Shown here piece after piece: positions 29,315 through 38,764 of a stretch of DNA of 64,000 bases. Positions within the stretch are counted from its first letter, which is position 1. Each line of letters begins with the position of its first letter. Location of the stretch: NCBI RefSeq assembly GCF_004364175.1, contig NZ_SNZW01000011.1:868001-932000 (forward strand), given 5' to 3'. The notes below the pieces were generated by a model. It was not told the origin of the DNA and made no database searches. It saw nothing but the letters and a program-made list of their open reading frames with translations. Position numbers and translations under genes: made by a program. This DNA is from Maribacter caenipelagi. Lineage in GTDB: Bacteria; Bacteroidota; Bacteroidia; Flavobacteriales; Flavobacteriaceae.

Positions 29315-29568
29315 ATAACTCTATTCATACCAATTATTAGCCTAATCACAACAAACTTTTATATATCCTCAATAGTTACTATACATTTGTCTTAATTAAT
29401 GTAGTTTTTGCCTTACGTCATAATTGTAGTTGTATTTGTCTTACTTATTTATGATAAAATGGACTACACCGATATTTTTAAGCGTGTAAACAATTAAATG
29501 ATTGTAAGTGCAGTTATTATTTCAACTTGCTGAAGTAAAACTTAACCAAAACTGTAAATACTATTATT

Positions 29569-30126
29569 ATGGCAGATAAATTAGTGATCGTTTCCGATAT
29601 GTGGGGTGCTAAGAAAGGACTATGGATTACTTCATACTTAGGATATCTACAACAGTATTTTGATATTACTTTCTATGATAGTCAACAACTGGCCAATTTA
29701 GATATTCTTATTCAAACAGAAGAGAATGTACATAGTGCTTTTATAGAAGGCGGTACTGAAACTGCTGCAGCACATTTATTAAAAAAGGAAAAAGAAGCTT
29801 GTTATTATCTTGCTTTTAGTACCGGCGCTACTATTGTTTGGGAAGCTGCTAAAAAAGGTTTGCCGGTTAAGTCTTTATACGGTGTTTCGCCAACAAGAAT
29901 TCGCAAAACAAATAATAAACCTAATGTTCCTTTTAATTTGGTATATGGTGCTAACGATGAGTTTAAACCAAGTGAAGAATGGGCGAGTAATTTAGGTGTA
30001 GATATGGAAGTATTACCTAATTACGGGCATACATTATACACAGATGAGAAAATCATTCAAAAAGTATGTATGGATCTACTACAAGAAGTAACCCAGATTA
30101 CACCACAGATTAAAAAAGTGGTTTGA
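29569..30126 (+). CDS. Small alpha/beta-hydrolase-fold protein
   Basis: A 185-residue protein without a signal peptide. The catalytic-triad pattern of an alpha/beta hydrolase can be read as Ser84 in LAFSTGATIVWEAA, Asp130 in YGANDEFKP and His154 in NYGHTLYTDE. The nucleophile elbow is FSTGA rather than GxSxG, so activity is uncertain. It is short because the fold has a minimal cap. No gene-specific function can be assigned. A bidirectional terminator follows. Confidence 0.7.
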   Translation: MADKLVIVSDMWGAKKGLWITSYLGYLQQYFDITFYDSQQLANLDILIQTEENVHSAFIEGGTETAAAHLLKKEKEACYYLAFSTGATIVWEAAKKGLPVKSLYGVSPTRIRKTNNKPNVPFNLVYGANDEFKPSEEWASNLGVDMEVLPNYGHTLYTDEKIIQKVCMDLLQEVTQITPQIKKVV

Positions 30127-30149
30127 AAAGAATATAAAGAGGTAGGTAT

Positions 30150-30184
30150 AAAAAAAGCGAAGATTTAAATCTTCGCTTTTTTTT
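30150..30184. terminator. Bidirectional terminator between convergent genes
   Basis: AAAAAAGCGAAGATTT pairs with AAATCTTCGCTTTTTT, a near-perfect hairpin with A and T tracts on its two sides. It can end both the alpha/beta hydrolase transcript (+) and the clpX transcript (-). Confidence 0.88.
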
Positions 30185-30207
30185 GTATTCAATAATAGGT
30201 TGAAATC

Positions 30208-31443
30208 TTATGAAACTGCCTTTAGTTTTTTAATGGTATCGTGAGATAACATTTCTTCGGCATAAGGTTTTGTTACCTTGAAATTTGTATCGCCAGTACT
30301 TGGCATCTCGAACATTGCGTCAGTAAAAATGGCTTCACATAAAGATCTTAAACCTCTCGCTCCAAGTTTATACTCAATTGCTTTTTCTACAATATAATCT
30401 AAAGCCTGGTCTGTAATGGTGAAGGTAATATCATCCATTGCAAACAACTTCTCATATTGTTTTATAATCGCATTCTTAGGCTCGGTTAAGATAGCTCTTA
30501 ATGTCTTCTTGTCTAATGGGTTCATATGTGTTAGAACTGGAAGTCTACCTATGATCTCAGGTATAAGTCCGAAATCTTTTAAATCTCTAGGAATGATATA
30601 TTGCAATAAATTGCTATCGTCTAAAAAGTTGTCAGATTTTGAAGCACTATAACCAACAGCTTGCATATTCAAACGTTTTGTAATAGCACGTTCAATACCG
30701 TCAAAAGCTCCGCCGGCAATAAATAAAATGTTTTCGGTATTTACTTCAATAAATTTCTGATCAGGATGCTTTCTTCCACCTTTTGGTGGAACGTTGACTA
30801 CGGTACCTTCCAACAATTTCAGAAGACCTTGTTGCACTCCTTCTCCAGATACATCTCTTGTAATTGAGGGGTTGTCACTCTTACGAGCAATTTTATCGAT
30901 TTCATCAATAAAAACAATACCTCTTTCAGCTTTTTCAAGGTTGTAGTCTGCCGCTTGTAAAAGACGGGTAAGAATACTTTCTACATCTTCACCAACATAT
31001 CCAGCTTCTGTTAATACAGTTGCATCAACAATTGCTAATGGTACATTAAGTAATTTGGCAATGGTCTTAGCCATAAGGGTCTTACCGGTACCGGTTTGCC
31101 CTACCATTATAATGTTACTTTTTTGAATCTCTATATCGTCTTCTGGAGATGAAGGCTGTAATAACCTTTTGTAGTGATTGTAAACCGCAACAGACATTAC
31201 TTTTTTGGTACGCTCTTGTCCTATAATAAAAGTGTCTAAAAACTCCTTAATTTCTTGAGGCTTCTTTAAAACAAGTTCAGAAGAAAGATCGTTGGTCTTT
31301 GACTGTTTTGACTCTTCGGCAACAATGCCATGAGCTTGCTCAATACAGCGATCACAAATATGCGCATCTAACCCAGCAATCAATAAATTGGTTTCTGGTT
31401 TTTTTCTACCGCAAAATGAACACTCTAAATTTTCCTTTGCCAT
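30208..31443 (-). CDS. clpX: ClpX, ATPase subunit of the ClpXP protease
   Basis: A 411-residue unfoldase. An N-terminal zinc-binding domain with Cys8, Cys11, Cys30 and Cys33 recognises substrates and adaptors. The AAA+ module has Walker A GQTGTGKT (Lys121), Walker [11 protein letters not shown] and the sensor 2 region GARGLRSL, with the pore loop YVGED. The ClpP-docking IGF-type loop is not obvious in the canonical form. The C-terminal small domain is complete. It lies 87 nt downstream of clpP in the tig-clpP-clpX block and forms the proteolytic complex with ClpP. Confidence 0.98.
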   Translation of the reverse strand: MAKENLECSFCGRKKPETNLLIAGLDAHICDRCIEQAHGIVAEESKQSKTNDLSSELVLKKPQEIKEFLDTFIIGQERTKKVMSVAVYNHYKRLLQPSSPEDDIEIQKSNIIMVGQTGTGKTLMAKTIAKLLNVPLAIVDATVLTEAGYVGEDVESILTRLLQAADYNLEKAERGIVFIDEIDKIARKSDNPSITRDVSGEGVQQGLLKLLEGTVVNVPPKGGRKHPDQKFIEVNTENILFIAGGAFDGIERAITKRLNMQAVGYSASKSDNFLDDSNLLQYIIPRDLKDFGLIPEIIGRLPVLTHMNPLDKKTLRAILTEPKNAIIKQYEKLFAMDDITFTITDQALDYIVEKAIEYKLGARGLRSLCEAIFTDAMFEMPSTGDTNFKVTKPYAEEMLSHDTIKKLKAVS

Positions 31444-31530
31444 TATCTATCTTCTCTATTCTATTCCTTAACGATCAAAAATCGTTTTTGGTTTAAAATT
31501 CATTAATTTATTTGATTCAATTAGTCGGAA

Positions 31531-32211
31531 TTATTTCTTTTCCCTTACCAATATTTCGTCAATCATGCCGTATTTAAGTGCTTCATCAGCTTTCATCCAG
31601 TAATCACGGTCACTATCATCACGAACTTTTTCAATATCGGTGCCAGAGTGTTCTGCTATGATTTGATACAATTCGTCTTTTAACTTCAATATCTCTCTAG
31701 CTGTAATTTCAATATCACTCGCTTGACCTTGAGCACCGCCCATTGGTTGGTGTATCATAACACGAGAGTGTTGAAGACCACTACGTTTTCCTTTCTCACC
31801 TGCACATAAAAGTACAGCACCCATAGAAGCGGCCATACCTGTACAGATAGTGGCGACGTCTGGTGTAATGAACTGCATAGTATCATAAATACCTAAACCT
31901 GCATATACACTACCACCTGGTGAGTTAATGTAAATTTGAATATCTTTTTTAGCGTCAACACTTGCTAAAAATAATAACTGTGCTTGTATGATATTGGCTA
32001 CCTGATCATTAATACCAGTACCCATAAAAATGATGCGGTCCATCATTAAACGGGAATAAACGTCCATTGCAACAATGTTCATAGAGCGTTCTTCAATAAT
32101 GTTAGGCGTCATGTTCGTTGGGTACATGCTGCTCATTATAGAATCGTAATATGTGCTGCTAATGCCTTGATCGTTTATAGCGAAATTCTTGAATTCTTTT
32201 CCGTAATCCAT
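31531..32211 (-). CDS. clpP: ClpP, proteolytic subunit
   Basis: A 226-residue serine protease subunit that assembles into a 14-mer with ClpX. The triad is Ser129 (TGMAASMG), His154 (MIHQP) and Asp203 (DRDYW), with the same 25- and 49-residue spacings as the E. coli enzyme. The N-terminal 30-40 residues are longer than the mature E. coli protein and may include a propeptide. It lies between tig and clpX. A terminator-like hairpin separates it from tig, so it may have its own promoter. Confidence 0.98.
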   Translation of the reverse strand: MDYGKEFKNFAINDQGISSTYYDSIMSSMYPTNMTPNIIEERSMNIVAMDVYSRLMMDRIIFMGTGINDQVANIIQAQLLFLASVDAKKDIQIYINSPGGSVYAGLGIYDTMQFITPDVATICTGMAASMGAVLLCAGEKGKRSGLQHSRVMIHQPMGGAQGQASDIEITAREILKLKDELYQIIAEHSGTDIEKVRDDSDRDYWMKADEALKYGMIDEILVREKK

Positions 32212-32236
32212 AAATTGTATGTCTATATTTTATAGT

Positions 32237-32270
32237 AAAAAAAGGTGCCGAAAATTTTATTTCCGGCACC
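32237..32270 (-). terminator. Intrinsic terminator between tig and clpP
   Basis: On the minus strand GGTGCCG, a 13-nt A/T-rich loop and CGGCACC are followed by seven T residues. It lies between the tig stop and the clpP start, so at least part of tig transcription should end before clpP. Confidence 0.75.
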
Positions 32271-32299
32271 GTAAAGATACTTAATTTATTGTTTGGAAT

Positions 32300-33622
32300 T
32301 TATCCGTAAACTTCTTTCACGAAATTTTCATAGGTAACTTCCTTTGTCTTAAGATTCGCTTTTTCTTTGTAAAGATTCAATAATTTTTGACTCATCAATT
32401 GTTCTGATAGTCTTTTTACTTCATCTTGGTTACCAAGAACTCTTGCTGCGATATTGTCTAACTCCTCTTCTTTTGGGTCTAATTGACCAAATTGAGCCAT
32501 TTGAGAACGTATAAATCCTTTAGAGAATTCTTTCAATTCATCAAACTGAACTTGTAGTTCATTATCGCGAATTATTTTACCTTCAATTAGTTGGTAACGT
32601 AATCCTTTTTCAGACTTAGCATATTCTTCAACAGCTTGCTCCTCAGATAATGGCTCTTCACCAGTCATTTGAATCCATTTGGTTAAGAAACCAGTAGGTA
32701 ATTCAAATTTGGTATTGTCAATGAAATATTCTGTAACGTCGTTCAATAATTTTTGATCAGACTGTTGCTCAAATTGCTTTTCAGAATCTTCTTTGATGCG
32801 CTCTTTTAATTCCTTTTCAGTTTTTACGCTGTCAGGACCAAAAAGTTTATCGAACAATTCTTGATTTAATTCAGCAGCTTCTCTTTCGTTAATTTCAGAA
32901 ATGGTGAAAGTAACTTCAGTATCCAATGCCTCAGCTTTTTGCTTATCAACACCTAAGGCGCTAGATAACATGTGGTCTTCAGTGAATAAGCCTTTTGTTT
33001 TCAAAGTAACAACATCACCAACTTTTTTGCCTATTAATGCATCTAAAGCTTTTTTGCTTTTTAACTTGTCAGTTTCAAGCAACGTTTTATTGTCAATTTC
33101 TTCAGCTTCATTAGTAAATGTACCGCTTACTTCATCATTTTTGCTAACAACATCTTTGCTTACTAGTTTGCCGTATTGTTTTTGAATACGCTCAACTTGC
33201 TCGTCGATCATTTTTTTGTCGGCAACAATTTTATATTGGGTAATTGCTTTTTTAGTTTTCAAAGAAACCTCGAAATCAGGAGCTAATCCTAATTCGAATT
33301 CAAAAGCCAATTCATCTTGATCCCAATCAAAATTGTCTTGTTGTTTTGGTAATGGGTTACCTAAAACGTCTAACTTTTCTTCAGTTAGGTATTTGTTAAG
33401 ATTGTCTTGCAACAATTTATTTACTTCATCAACCAACACGGCTTTACCATATTGTTTTTTGATAAGACCCATAGGAACTTGGCCTTTTCTAAAACCAGGA
33501 ATATTAGCTTGCTTCTTATAATCCTTTAAAATGGTGTCTACCTTATCTTGGTAATCTTCTTTTGTGATAGCAACTTTAACTACTGCATTTAAATCGTCTA
33601 TCTGCTCTTTCGTAATATTCAT
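32300..33622 (-). CDS. tig: Trigger factor, ribosome-associated chaperone
   Basis: A 440-residue chaperone that binds nascent chains at the ribosome exit. The N-terminal ribosome-docking signature GFRKGQVP is at residues 43-50, the same position as in E. coli. The middle PPIase (FKBP-like) region, about 155-245, keeps only part of the usual active-site pattern. The C-terminal helical arms (about 250-440) are complete. It is the first gene of the tig-clpP-clpX block and has a good promoter-like element upstream. Confidence 0.95.
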   Translation of the reverse strand: MNITKEQIDDLNAVVKVAITKEDYQDKVDTILKDYKKQANIPGFRKGQVPMGLIKKQYGKAVLVDEVNKLLQDNLNKYLTEEKLDVLGNPLPKQQDNFDWDQDELAFEFELGLAPDFEVSLKTKKAITQYKIVADKKMIDEQVERIQKQYGKLVSKDVVSKNDEVSGTFTNEAEEIDNKTLLETDKLKSKKALDALIGKKVGDVVTLKTKGLFTEDHMLSSALGVDKQKAEALDTEVTFTISEINEREAAELNQELFDKLFGPDSVKTEKELKERIKEDSEKQFEQQSDQKLLNDVTEYFIDNTKFELPTGFLTKWIQMTGEEPLSEEQAVEEYAKSEKGLRYQLIEGKIIRDNELQVQFDELKEFSKGFIRSQMAQFGQLDPKEEELDNIAARVLGNQDEVKRLSEQLMSQKLLNLYKEKANLKTKEVTYENFVKEVYG

Positions 33623-33657
33623 TCCTTAATATCTATTTGCATGTGTAAAATGGGATG

Positions 33658-33688
33658 CAAAAATACTACATTTTGCAAAGTCAACCAA
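33658..33688 (-). promoter_or_regulatory. Bacteroidota-type promoter for tig
   Basis: On the minus strand a TATTTTTG -7 element (33658-33665) is preceded by TTG at 20 nt (33686-33688), with a second TTG at 16 nt. It lies about 36 nt before the tig ATG. This fits TTG-N17-20-TAnnTTTG. Confidence 0.6.
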
Positions 33689-33722
33689 TTTTTTAAAGTA
33701 TTGAATTTCAAATCACAAGCAA

Positions 33723-34070
33723 CTACGACTTGTCATCTTTTAGCAGTGTAAAAAAGATTGATTGTAAAAAAGATAGCAAGAGGCTAAAAATCAATGCCCA
33801 CCAAATGTTACCAACGGCAAAACCATCAATAAGTTTATCTGCCAATAAAATAATTATTGCATTGATGATTAATAAAAAAAGGCCAAAGGTAATTACGGTA
33901 ACAGGTAGTGTTAATATTACTAATATAGGTTTGACCAATAGGTTTAAAAGGCTTAATACAACGGCTACGATTATGGCAGTCATAAAACCGTCTACAGATA
34001 CGTTGGGTAGTACATTTGCTAAGATAATAACAGCAACGGCGCTTAATAGAATTCTTAAAATTAGTTTCAT
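33723..34070 (-). CDS. Small four-helix membrane protein, phage holin family 4 type
   Basis: A 115-residue membrane protein with four hydrophobic helices, beginning MKLILRILLSAVAVIILANV and containing LLNLLVKPILVILTLPVTV, the hallmark of the phage holin 4_2 superfamily (YvlD-like). The frame is open to 34169 but would add a polar 33-residue leader, so I place the start at the ATG at 34070. Despite the family name there is no phage context here. Such proteins are common single-copy bacterial membrane proteins of unknown role. The hydrolase gene lies 22 nt upstream on the same strand. Confidence 0.85.
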   Translation of the reverse strand: MKLILRILLSAVAVIILANVLPNVSVDGFMTAIIVAVVLSLLNLLVKPILVILTLPVTVITFGLFLLIINAIIILLADKLIDGFAVGNIWWALIFSLLLSFLQSIFFTLLKDDKS

Positions 34071-34092
34071 GGATTTTGGTTTTAAGTTATGT

Positions 34093-34869
34093 TTATTCTT
34101 TATTAAAAAAGGCAAGTGATTTTTCGAAAAATTGTTCTGGATTTTCAGCATGTAACCAATGTCCGGCATTGTCTATGGTTTCTACAGTTGCTTTTGGAAA
34201 GTGACGGTGTATAATTTCAGTATCATTTTTTGTTACATATTCAGATTTGTCTCCTCTTAAAAATAACGTGGGTCCGTCAAAACTGTCTGTACTATTAATA
34301 TTATCGCCAATTTCTTCCATCTTCTCGCTCAGTACCTCTAAATTGAATTTAAAACATAATTTCTTATCCTCATCTCTGTCGAGATTTTTCAACAAAAACT
34401 GACGGATACCTGCATTTGAAATATGTTTCTTTAATTGTTCGTCGGCATCTTTTCTCGATTTCAAATTTGTGGTGTCGATGGCGTTTAGACCGTTAATAAT
34501 CTCTTGGTGGTGAGGAGGATAGTATTTTGGTGCTATATCTGCTATAATTAATTTGTTTACGCGATCAGGGTGGCTACACGCAAATTGCATAGCTGTTTTT
34601 CCACCCATTGAATGACCGATTAAAGCAGTGTTTTCTATGTTATGTGCATTTAAATAATTTAGAAAATCATCTGCAAGGGTATCATAATTGAAATCTGGTG
34701 AATGAAAACTTTTACCGTGATTTCTTTGATCTATTAAGTGAACGCAAAAACCATTTTCTGCATATATGGTTCCTAGTGTTTTCCAATTATCTAACATGCC
34801 AAGAAATCCGTGTAGAATACACAAGGGTTTGCCTTCTCCTAAAACTATCGAATGTAATATCTGTTTCAT
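34093..34869 (-). CDS. Alpha/beta hydrolase, YbfF-like
   Basis: A 258-residue serine hydrolase. The oxyanion-hole strand [11 protein letters not shown] (20-30), the nucleophile elbow GHSMGG (Ser87) and His237 in [11 protein letters not shown] are clear, and DQRNHGKS matches the YbfF-like esterase group. The acid residue is probably the Asp in LRGDKSEY. Natural substrates are unknown. It overlaps pdxJ by 4 nt (ATGA) and is probably translationally coupled to it, with no obvious metabolic reason. Confidence 0.9.
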   Translation of the reverse strand: MKQILHSIVLGEGKPLCILHGFLGMLDNWKTLGTIYAENGFCVHLIDQRNHGKSFHSPDFNYDTLADDFLNYLNAHNIENTALIGHSMGGKTAMQFACSHPDRVNKLIIADIAPKYYPPHHQEIINGLNAIDTTNLKSRKDADEQLKKHISNAGIRQFLLKNLDRDEDKKLCFKFNLEVLSEKMEEIGDNINSTDSFDGPTLFLRGDKSEYVTKNDTEIIHRHFPKATVETIDNAGHWLHAENPEQFFEKSLAFFNKE

Positions 34870-35579
34870 TTTAATCTATGTAAATACATGTTTACAACAT
34901 TATCAAGCCCTAGGTAAAGTGCTTCACTGATAAGCGCATGACCAATAGATACTTCTAGTAAGTTAGGTATATTTTTAGCAAAATATTCAATGTTGTCTAA
35001 ACTTAAATCATGACCTGCATTTATGCCGATGCCTAATTCGTTTGCACGCTCGGCAGCTTCAATAAATGGTTTTATAGCCTTTTCTTTGTTTTGCGGATAA
35101 TCGGTTGCGTAGCTTTCAGTGTACAACTCAATTCTATCGGTACCAACTGCTTTTGCGCCTTCGATCATTTTTGGGTCTGGATCTACAAATATCGAAGTGC
35201 GAACACCTGCATCTTTAAAGGTTTTAATTACATCGGTTAAAAATTCCTTGTTTTTAATGGTATCCCAACCGGCATTCGAGGTAATGGCATCGACAGCATC
35301 GGGTACCAATGTTACTTGTTCTGGTTGAACTTCTAGAACTAATTCAATGAATTTTGGAACCGGATTACCTTCAATATTAAATTCTGTAGTTACCGTGTTT
35401 TTTAAATCTCTTGCATCTTGGTATCTAATATGGCGCTCGTCTGGTCTTGGGTGTATCGTAATGCCTTGTGCGCCAAAACTTTCTAAATCTTTAGAAACCT
35501 TCAGTAAATCTGGTACATTGCCGCCACGGGCATTCCTAAGAGTTGCAATTTTGTTTACGTTAACGCTAAGTTTTGTCAT
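34866..35579 (-). CDS. pdxJ: Pyridoxine 5'-phosphate synthase
   Basis: A 237-residue TIM-barrel enzyme that condenses 1-deoxyxylulose 5-phosphate with 3-amino-2-oxopropyl phosphate in the last step of DXP-dependent vitamin B6 synthesis. The start [17 protein letters not shown], then [13 protein letters not shown] and the AGHDL segment with active-site His near the C-terminus are typical. Length matches the family (about 235-245). It overlaps the hydrolase gene by 4 nt and is divergent from the CBS gene. A TATTTTTG on the minus strand just upstream could be its -7 element. Confidence 0.97.
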   Translation of the reverse strand: MTKLSVNVNKIATLRNARGGNVPDLLKVSKDLESFGAQGITIHPRPDERHIRYQDARDLKNTVTTEFNIEGNPVPKFIELVLEVQPEQVTLVPDAVDAITSNAGWDTIKNKEFLTDVIKTFKDAGVRTSIFVDPDPKMIEGAKAVGTDRIELYTESYATDYPQNKEKAIKPFIEAAERANELGIGINAGHDLSLDNIEYFAKNIPNLLEVSIGHALISEALYLGLDNVVNMYLHRLK

Positions 35580-35671
35580 TATGTCTTATTTACCTTTTAA
35601 GAGCATCAAAAATACAAATAAGGCACGCCTTTTGATATTATTAATTGTTATTTTGCGTTATATATAGGTCT

Positions 35672-36328
35672 ATGAATATTCAAGAACATATCATTTCGAG
35701 TTTACCGGTATTCGATATCAAGGATACTACTGAAAAAGTTTTAGAGTTTTTTCAGGATACAACCTATTCCCATATTGCTATTTTAGAAAATGGAAGGTTT
35801 TTAGGACTTTTCTCTGAAATAGATGCTGATGGCATACAGCCAGATGCTAAAATTGAGGAATACAGATATGAATTACAGAACTTTTTTGCACGTCGAGAAA
35901 CCAATTGGTTAGATGTGCTAGAGGTTTTTGCACGAAATGAAGCCAACCTTCTGCCTGTTTTAAATGAAAAGGAAGAAGTAACTGGTTATTATTGTCTTAC
36001 TGATATTGTTTCTGTTTTTATAGATACTCCATTCTTTACAGACCCTGGTAGTATTTTGGTAATTTCAAAAGGGGTAAAAGATTACTCATTCAGTGAAATT
36101 GCCCAAATTGTTGAAAGTAATAATGCTAAGCTCTACGGAGGTTTTATTTCAGGTACTGAAAATGATATTATTCAGGTGACCTTAAAAATCACGGCAAATA
36201 ATTATAATAAGGTGGTACAGACCTTTAGACGATATAATTATACTATTATTTTCGGAAATAGCGACGATGAATTCCTTGAAGACTTAAAGAACCGTTCAGA
36301 TTACTTAGATAAATACCTTAATGTTTAA
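35672..36328 (+). CDS. CBS-domain protein upstream of nadK
   Basis: A 218-residue soluble protein from the ATG at 35672 (an upstream in-frame TTG-type start is unlikely). Two CBS motifs form a Bateman pair at about 5-125 (VFDIKDTTEKVLEFF, SHIAILENGRFLGLFSE, then LPVLNEKEEVTGYYCLTDI). The C-terminal 80 residues resemble an ACT-like fold. CBS pairs bind adenine nucleotides; the ligand here is unknown. It overlaps or abuts nadK, and this CBS-nadK pairing is, as far as I recall, conserved in Bacteroidota, which suggests a link with NAD(P) or adenylate state. Confidence 0.88.
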   Translation: MNIQEHIISSLPVFDIKDTTEKVLEFFQDTTYSHIAILENGRFLGLFSEIDADGIQPDAKIEEYRYELQNFFARRETNWLDVLEVFARNEANLLPVLNEKEEVTGYYCLTDIVSVFIDTPFFTDPGSILVISKGVKDYSFSEIAQIVESNNAKLYGGFISGTENDIIQVTLKITANNYNKVVQTFRRYNYTIIFGNSDDEFLEDLKNRSDYLDKYLNV

Positions 36329-36329
36329 A

Positions 36330-37211
36330 ATGAAAGTAGCTGTATACGGTCAAACATATCAAGATAATGCAATTGAATATTTCATCGAGTTGTTAGATGA
36401 GTTAAGTAATGTGTCTGCTGAAGTTTACATTGAAAAGGATTTTTACGAATTATACCGTGCTAAAGGTAATAGCCAAACCTTCCCTATTTTTACTATGAAA
36501 GAAGGTTTAAATGCTTCTTTTGACATGTTTGTTAGTTTTGGTGGTGATGGTACCATATTGAGGGCTACTACTTTTGTAAAAGATTTAGGTATTCCTATTG
36601 TTGGTGTTAATACTGGTAGGTTAGGATTTCTATCCACATTTAAAAAAGAAGATGTTAGAAAAGTAGTTCGAGAATTTAAGCAAGGTGCATATACGGTTGT
36701 AGAACGTAGCTTGGTTCAGTTAAATACGAAGGAACTTGATGTGGAATTCGGAGATCTTAATTTTGCATTGAACGAAATTACCGTAAGTAGAAAAGATACG
36801 ACCTCTATGATAACGGTCGAAACATTTTTAAATAACGAGTATTTAACTTCTTATTGGGCAGACGGCTTAATTATTTCTACCCCAACTGGGTCTACCGGGT
36901 ATTCTCTTAGTTGTGGTGGTCCTGTAATAGTGCCTACGGCAAAATCGTTGGTATTAACACCTATTGCACCGCATAACTTAAATGCTAGACCCTTGGTGAT
37001 TTCAGATGATACCGTAATTCGCTTAAAAGTATCTGGTAGAGAAGAGAACCATTTGGTTTCTTTAGATTCAAGAATTGCATCTTTAGAAAATGATCAAGAG
37101 ATTACCATTAGTAAAGCTCCTTTTACAATTAAAATGATAGAATATACTTCAGAAAGTTTTTTAAAGACCTTAAGAAATAAGCTTCTTTGGGGCGAGGATA
37201 GGCGAAATTGA
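36330..37211 (+). CDS. nadK: NAD kinase
   Basis: A 293-residue enzyme that phosphorylates NAD to NADP. The catalytic GGDGT motif (Asp73) with the SFGGDGTILRATTF context, NTGRLGFLST and TPTGSTGYSLSCGGP are intact. I place the start at the ATG at 36330 (MKVAVYG); an ATG 9 nt upstream overlaps the CBS stop and would add MFK. It is followed 113 nt later by DUF6089. Confidence 0.97.
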   Translation: MKVAVYGQTYQDNAIEYFIELLDELSNVSAEVYIEKDFYELYRAKGNSQTFPIFTMKEGLNASFDMFVSFGGDGTILRATTFVKDLGIPIVGVNTGRLGFLSTFKKEDVRKVVREFKQGAYTVVERSLVQLNTKELDVEFGDLNFALNEITVSRKDTTSMITVETFLNNEYLTSYWADGLIISTPTGSTGYSLSCGGPVIVPTAKSLVLTPIAPHNLNARPLVISDDTVIRLKVSGREENHLVSLDSRIASLENDQEITISKAPFTIKMIEYTSESFLKTLRNKLLWGEDRRN

Positions 37212-37324
37212 GCCAACTTTTAAACAATAATTGTCCTTAATCGCTGTTTATCTTTTGAGAACATAAAAATTATTGCCTTTTCAATTTTAATTACGATATC
37301 AGCAATAATTGTAAAATCTATTTT

Positions 37325-38011
37325 ATGCGTTACATAACGTTGTTAGTATTGCTTTTTTCTTTCTCAGGTTTGCAGGCGCAGACATATGAGGTGGGTATTT
37401 TTGCTGGTGGTGCCAATACAATTAGTGATGTTGGTAGAACAGATTATCTGTTGCCTTCTAATATTGCTTTTGGCGGTTTGTTTAAATGGAATATCAGTAA
37501 AAGATATGCTTGGCGTGGTAGTTTAACTTACGGTAAGTTTACAGCAGACGATACTAAGTCTAGTTCAACTGCAAGGCAGCAAAGAGGTTATGTGGTTGAT
37601 AATTCCATTTTAGAAGGTTCAGTAGGTTTAGAATTTAACTTCGTAGAATATAATTTACATAAACTTGGACCAGCTTTTACTCCTTATCTATATACTGGTC
37701 TTACTTATTTTAGGTATGATTATCAGTATTTTAATGGTGGTGTTCTGCAAGATATAAATCAAAAAGAAGGTAGTTTTGCCGTACCAATGACGGTAGGTTT
37801 TAAATATCGTATCAATCAGTTTCTTATTTTTGGGGGCGAAATAGGTGCTAGGTATACTTTTACAGATAACTTAGATGGTAGTAACCCTGAAGGATCTAAC
37901 TTTGAAGAATTTCAATTTGGTAATATTTTTAGTGATGACTGGTATGTATTTTCTGGTTTAACGCTAACGTATACCTTTGGTAGAAAGCCTTGTATGGATT
38001 GTTTTGAGTAA
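37325..38011 (+). CDS. DUF6089 family outer-membrane beta-barrel protein
   Basis: A 228-residue exported protein with a signal peptide ending near GLQAQ, then TYEVGIFAGGANTISDVGR and alternating-strand segments ending in YTFGRKPCMDCF. This is the DUF6089 pattern seen next to uppS and bamA in many flavobacteria. Size and strand pattern suggest an 8-stranded outer-membrane barrel. A C-terminal CMDC pair could form a disulfide or bind metal. The role is unknown; position suggests envelope assembly. uppS starts 8 nt downstream. Confidence 0.85.
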   Translation: MRYITLLVLLFSFSGLQAQTYEVGIFAGGANTISDVGRTDYLLPSNIAFGGLFKWNISKRYAWRGSLTYGKFTADDTKSSSTARQQRGYVVDNSILEGSVGLEFNFVEYNLHKLGPAFTPYLYTGLTYFRYDYQYFNGGVLQDINQKEGSFAVPMTVGFKYRINQFLIFGGEIGARYTFTDNLDGSNPEGSNFEEFQFGNIFSDDWYVFSGLTLTYTFGRKPCMDCFE

Positions 38012-38019
38012 ATTTTAAG

Positions 38020-38760
38020 ATGAGTGATATAAACGATATTGATAAACTGAATGTTCCAAAGCACCTTGCTATTATCATGGATGGTAATGGTAGATGGGCA
38101 AAAGAACGTGGTAAACTAAGGGTTTTTGGTCACGAACACGGTGTAAAAACGGTTAGAATTGTCGTTGAAGAATGTGTTCAATTGAAGATTGACTACCTAA
38201 CATTATATACTTTTTCTACAGAAAATTGGAACAGACCAAAGGTAGAAGTGCAAACTCTTATGCGCTTATTGGTGTCTTCATTAAAGAAAGAACTTAAAAC
38301 TTTTAACAAAAATAACATACGTCTAAATACCATTGGTAATATAGATGCACTGCCTTCTAAAGCGTATAAAGAATTGGTCGAGGTAATGGATCAAACAAAG
38401 CAAAACACAGGCATGACCCTGACTTTGGCTTTGAGTTATGGGGCTCGAGAAGAGCTTCAATCTATGGTGAAAGAGATAAGTACCAAAGTTAAAAATAATA
38501 TAATTTCAATTGAAAACATTGACCAAGAAATTATAAATAGCCATCTTTACACGCATGATTTGCCAGACGTAGACTTGCTTATCCGTACTAGTGGAGAACA
38601 TCGGATCAGCAATTTTTTATTATGGCAAATAGCGTATGCAGAGTTATATTTTATTGACGTATATTGGCCTGATTTTAGAGAGCACCACTTGGTGGAAGCC
38701 ATAAAAAATTACCAGAACAGAGAACGAAGATTTGGAAAAACAAGCGAACAACTCACTTAA
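38020..38760 (+). CDS. uppS: Isoprenyl transferase (undecaprenyl diphosphate synthase)
   Basis: A 246-residue cis-prenyltransferase that makes the C55 lipid carrier for peptidoglycan and polysaccharide synthesis. The start IIMDGNGRWAKERG holds the catalytic Asp21, followed by FSTENWNRP and the C-terminal LLIRTSGEHRISNFLLWQ and AYAELYF motifs. Length is as expected. It lies directly before bamA (ATG 4 nt after its stop), a conserved Bacteroidota arrangement. Confidence 0.97.
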   Translation: MSDINDIDKLNVPKHLAIIMDGNGRWAKERGKLRVFGHEHGVKTVRIVVEECVQLKIDYLTLYTFSTENWNRPKVEVQTLMRLLVSSLKKELKTFNKNNIRLNTIGNIDALPSKAYKELVEVMDQTKQNTGMTLTLALSYGAREELQSMVKEISTKVKNNIISIENIDQEIINSHLYTHDLPDVDLLIRTSGEHRISNFLLWQIAYAELYFIDVYWPDFREHHLVEAIKNYQNRERRFGKTSEQLT

Positions 38761-38764
38761 AGAT

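Noticed and set aside
31470-31489. Hairpin AACGAT-CAAAA-ATCGTT with a short T run upstream of clpX
   Set aside because: The T run is on the plus strand where no gene ends; the stem is only 6 bp, so it is not called a terminator.
33723-34070. Evidence for a prophage from the holin family name
   Set aside because: No other phage gene, integrase or attachment site is nearby; this family is common in ordinary bacterial genomes.
33730-34119. 129-codon plus-strand frame
   Set aside because: It is antisense to the four-helix membrane protein gene, rich in Ile/Thr/Asn as expected of a mirror of hydrophobic codons, and has no family features.
38732-38764. Upstream TTG start for bamA
   Set aside because: It lies inside uppS and would put a polar leader ahead of a good signal peptide that starts at the ATG at 38765.
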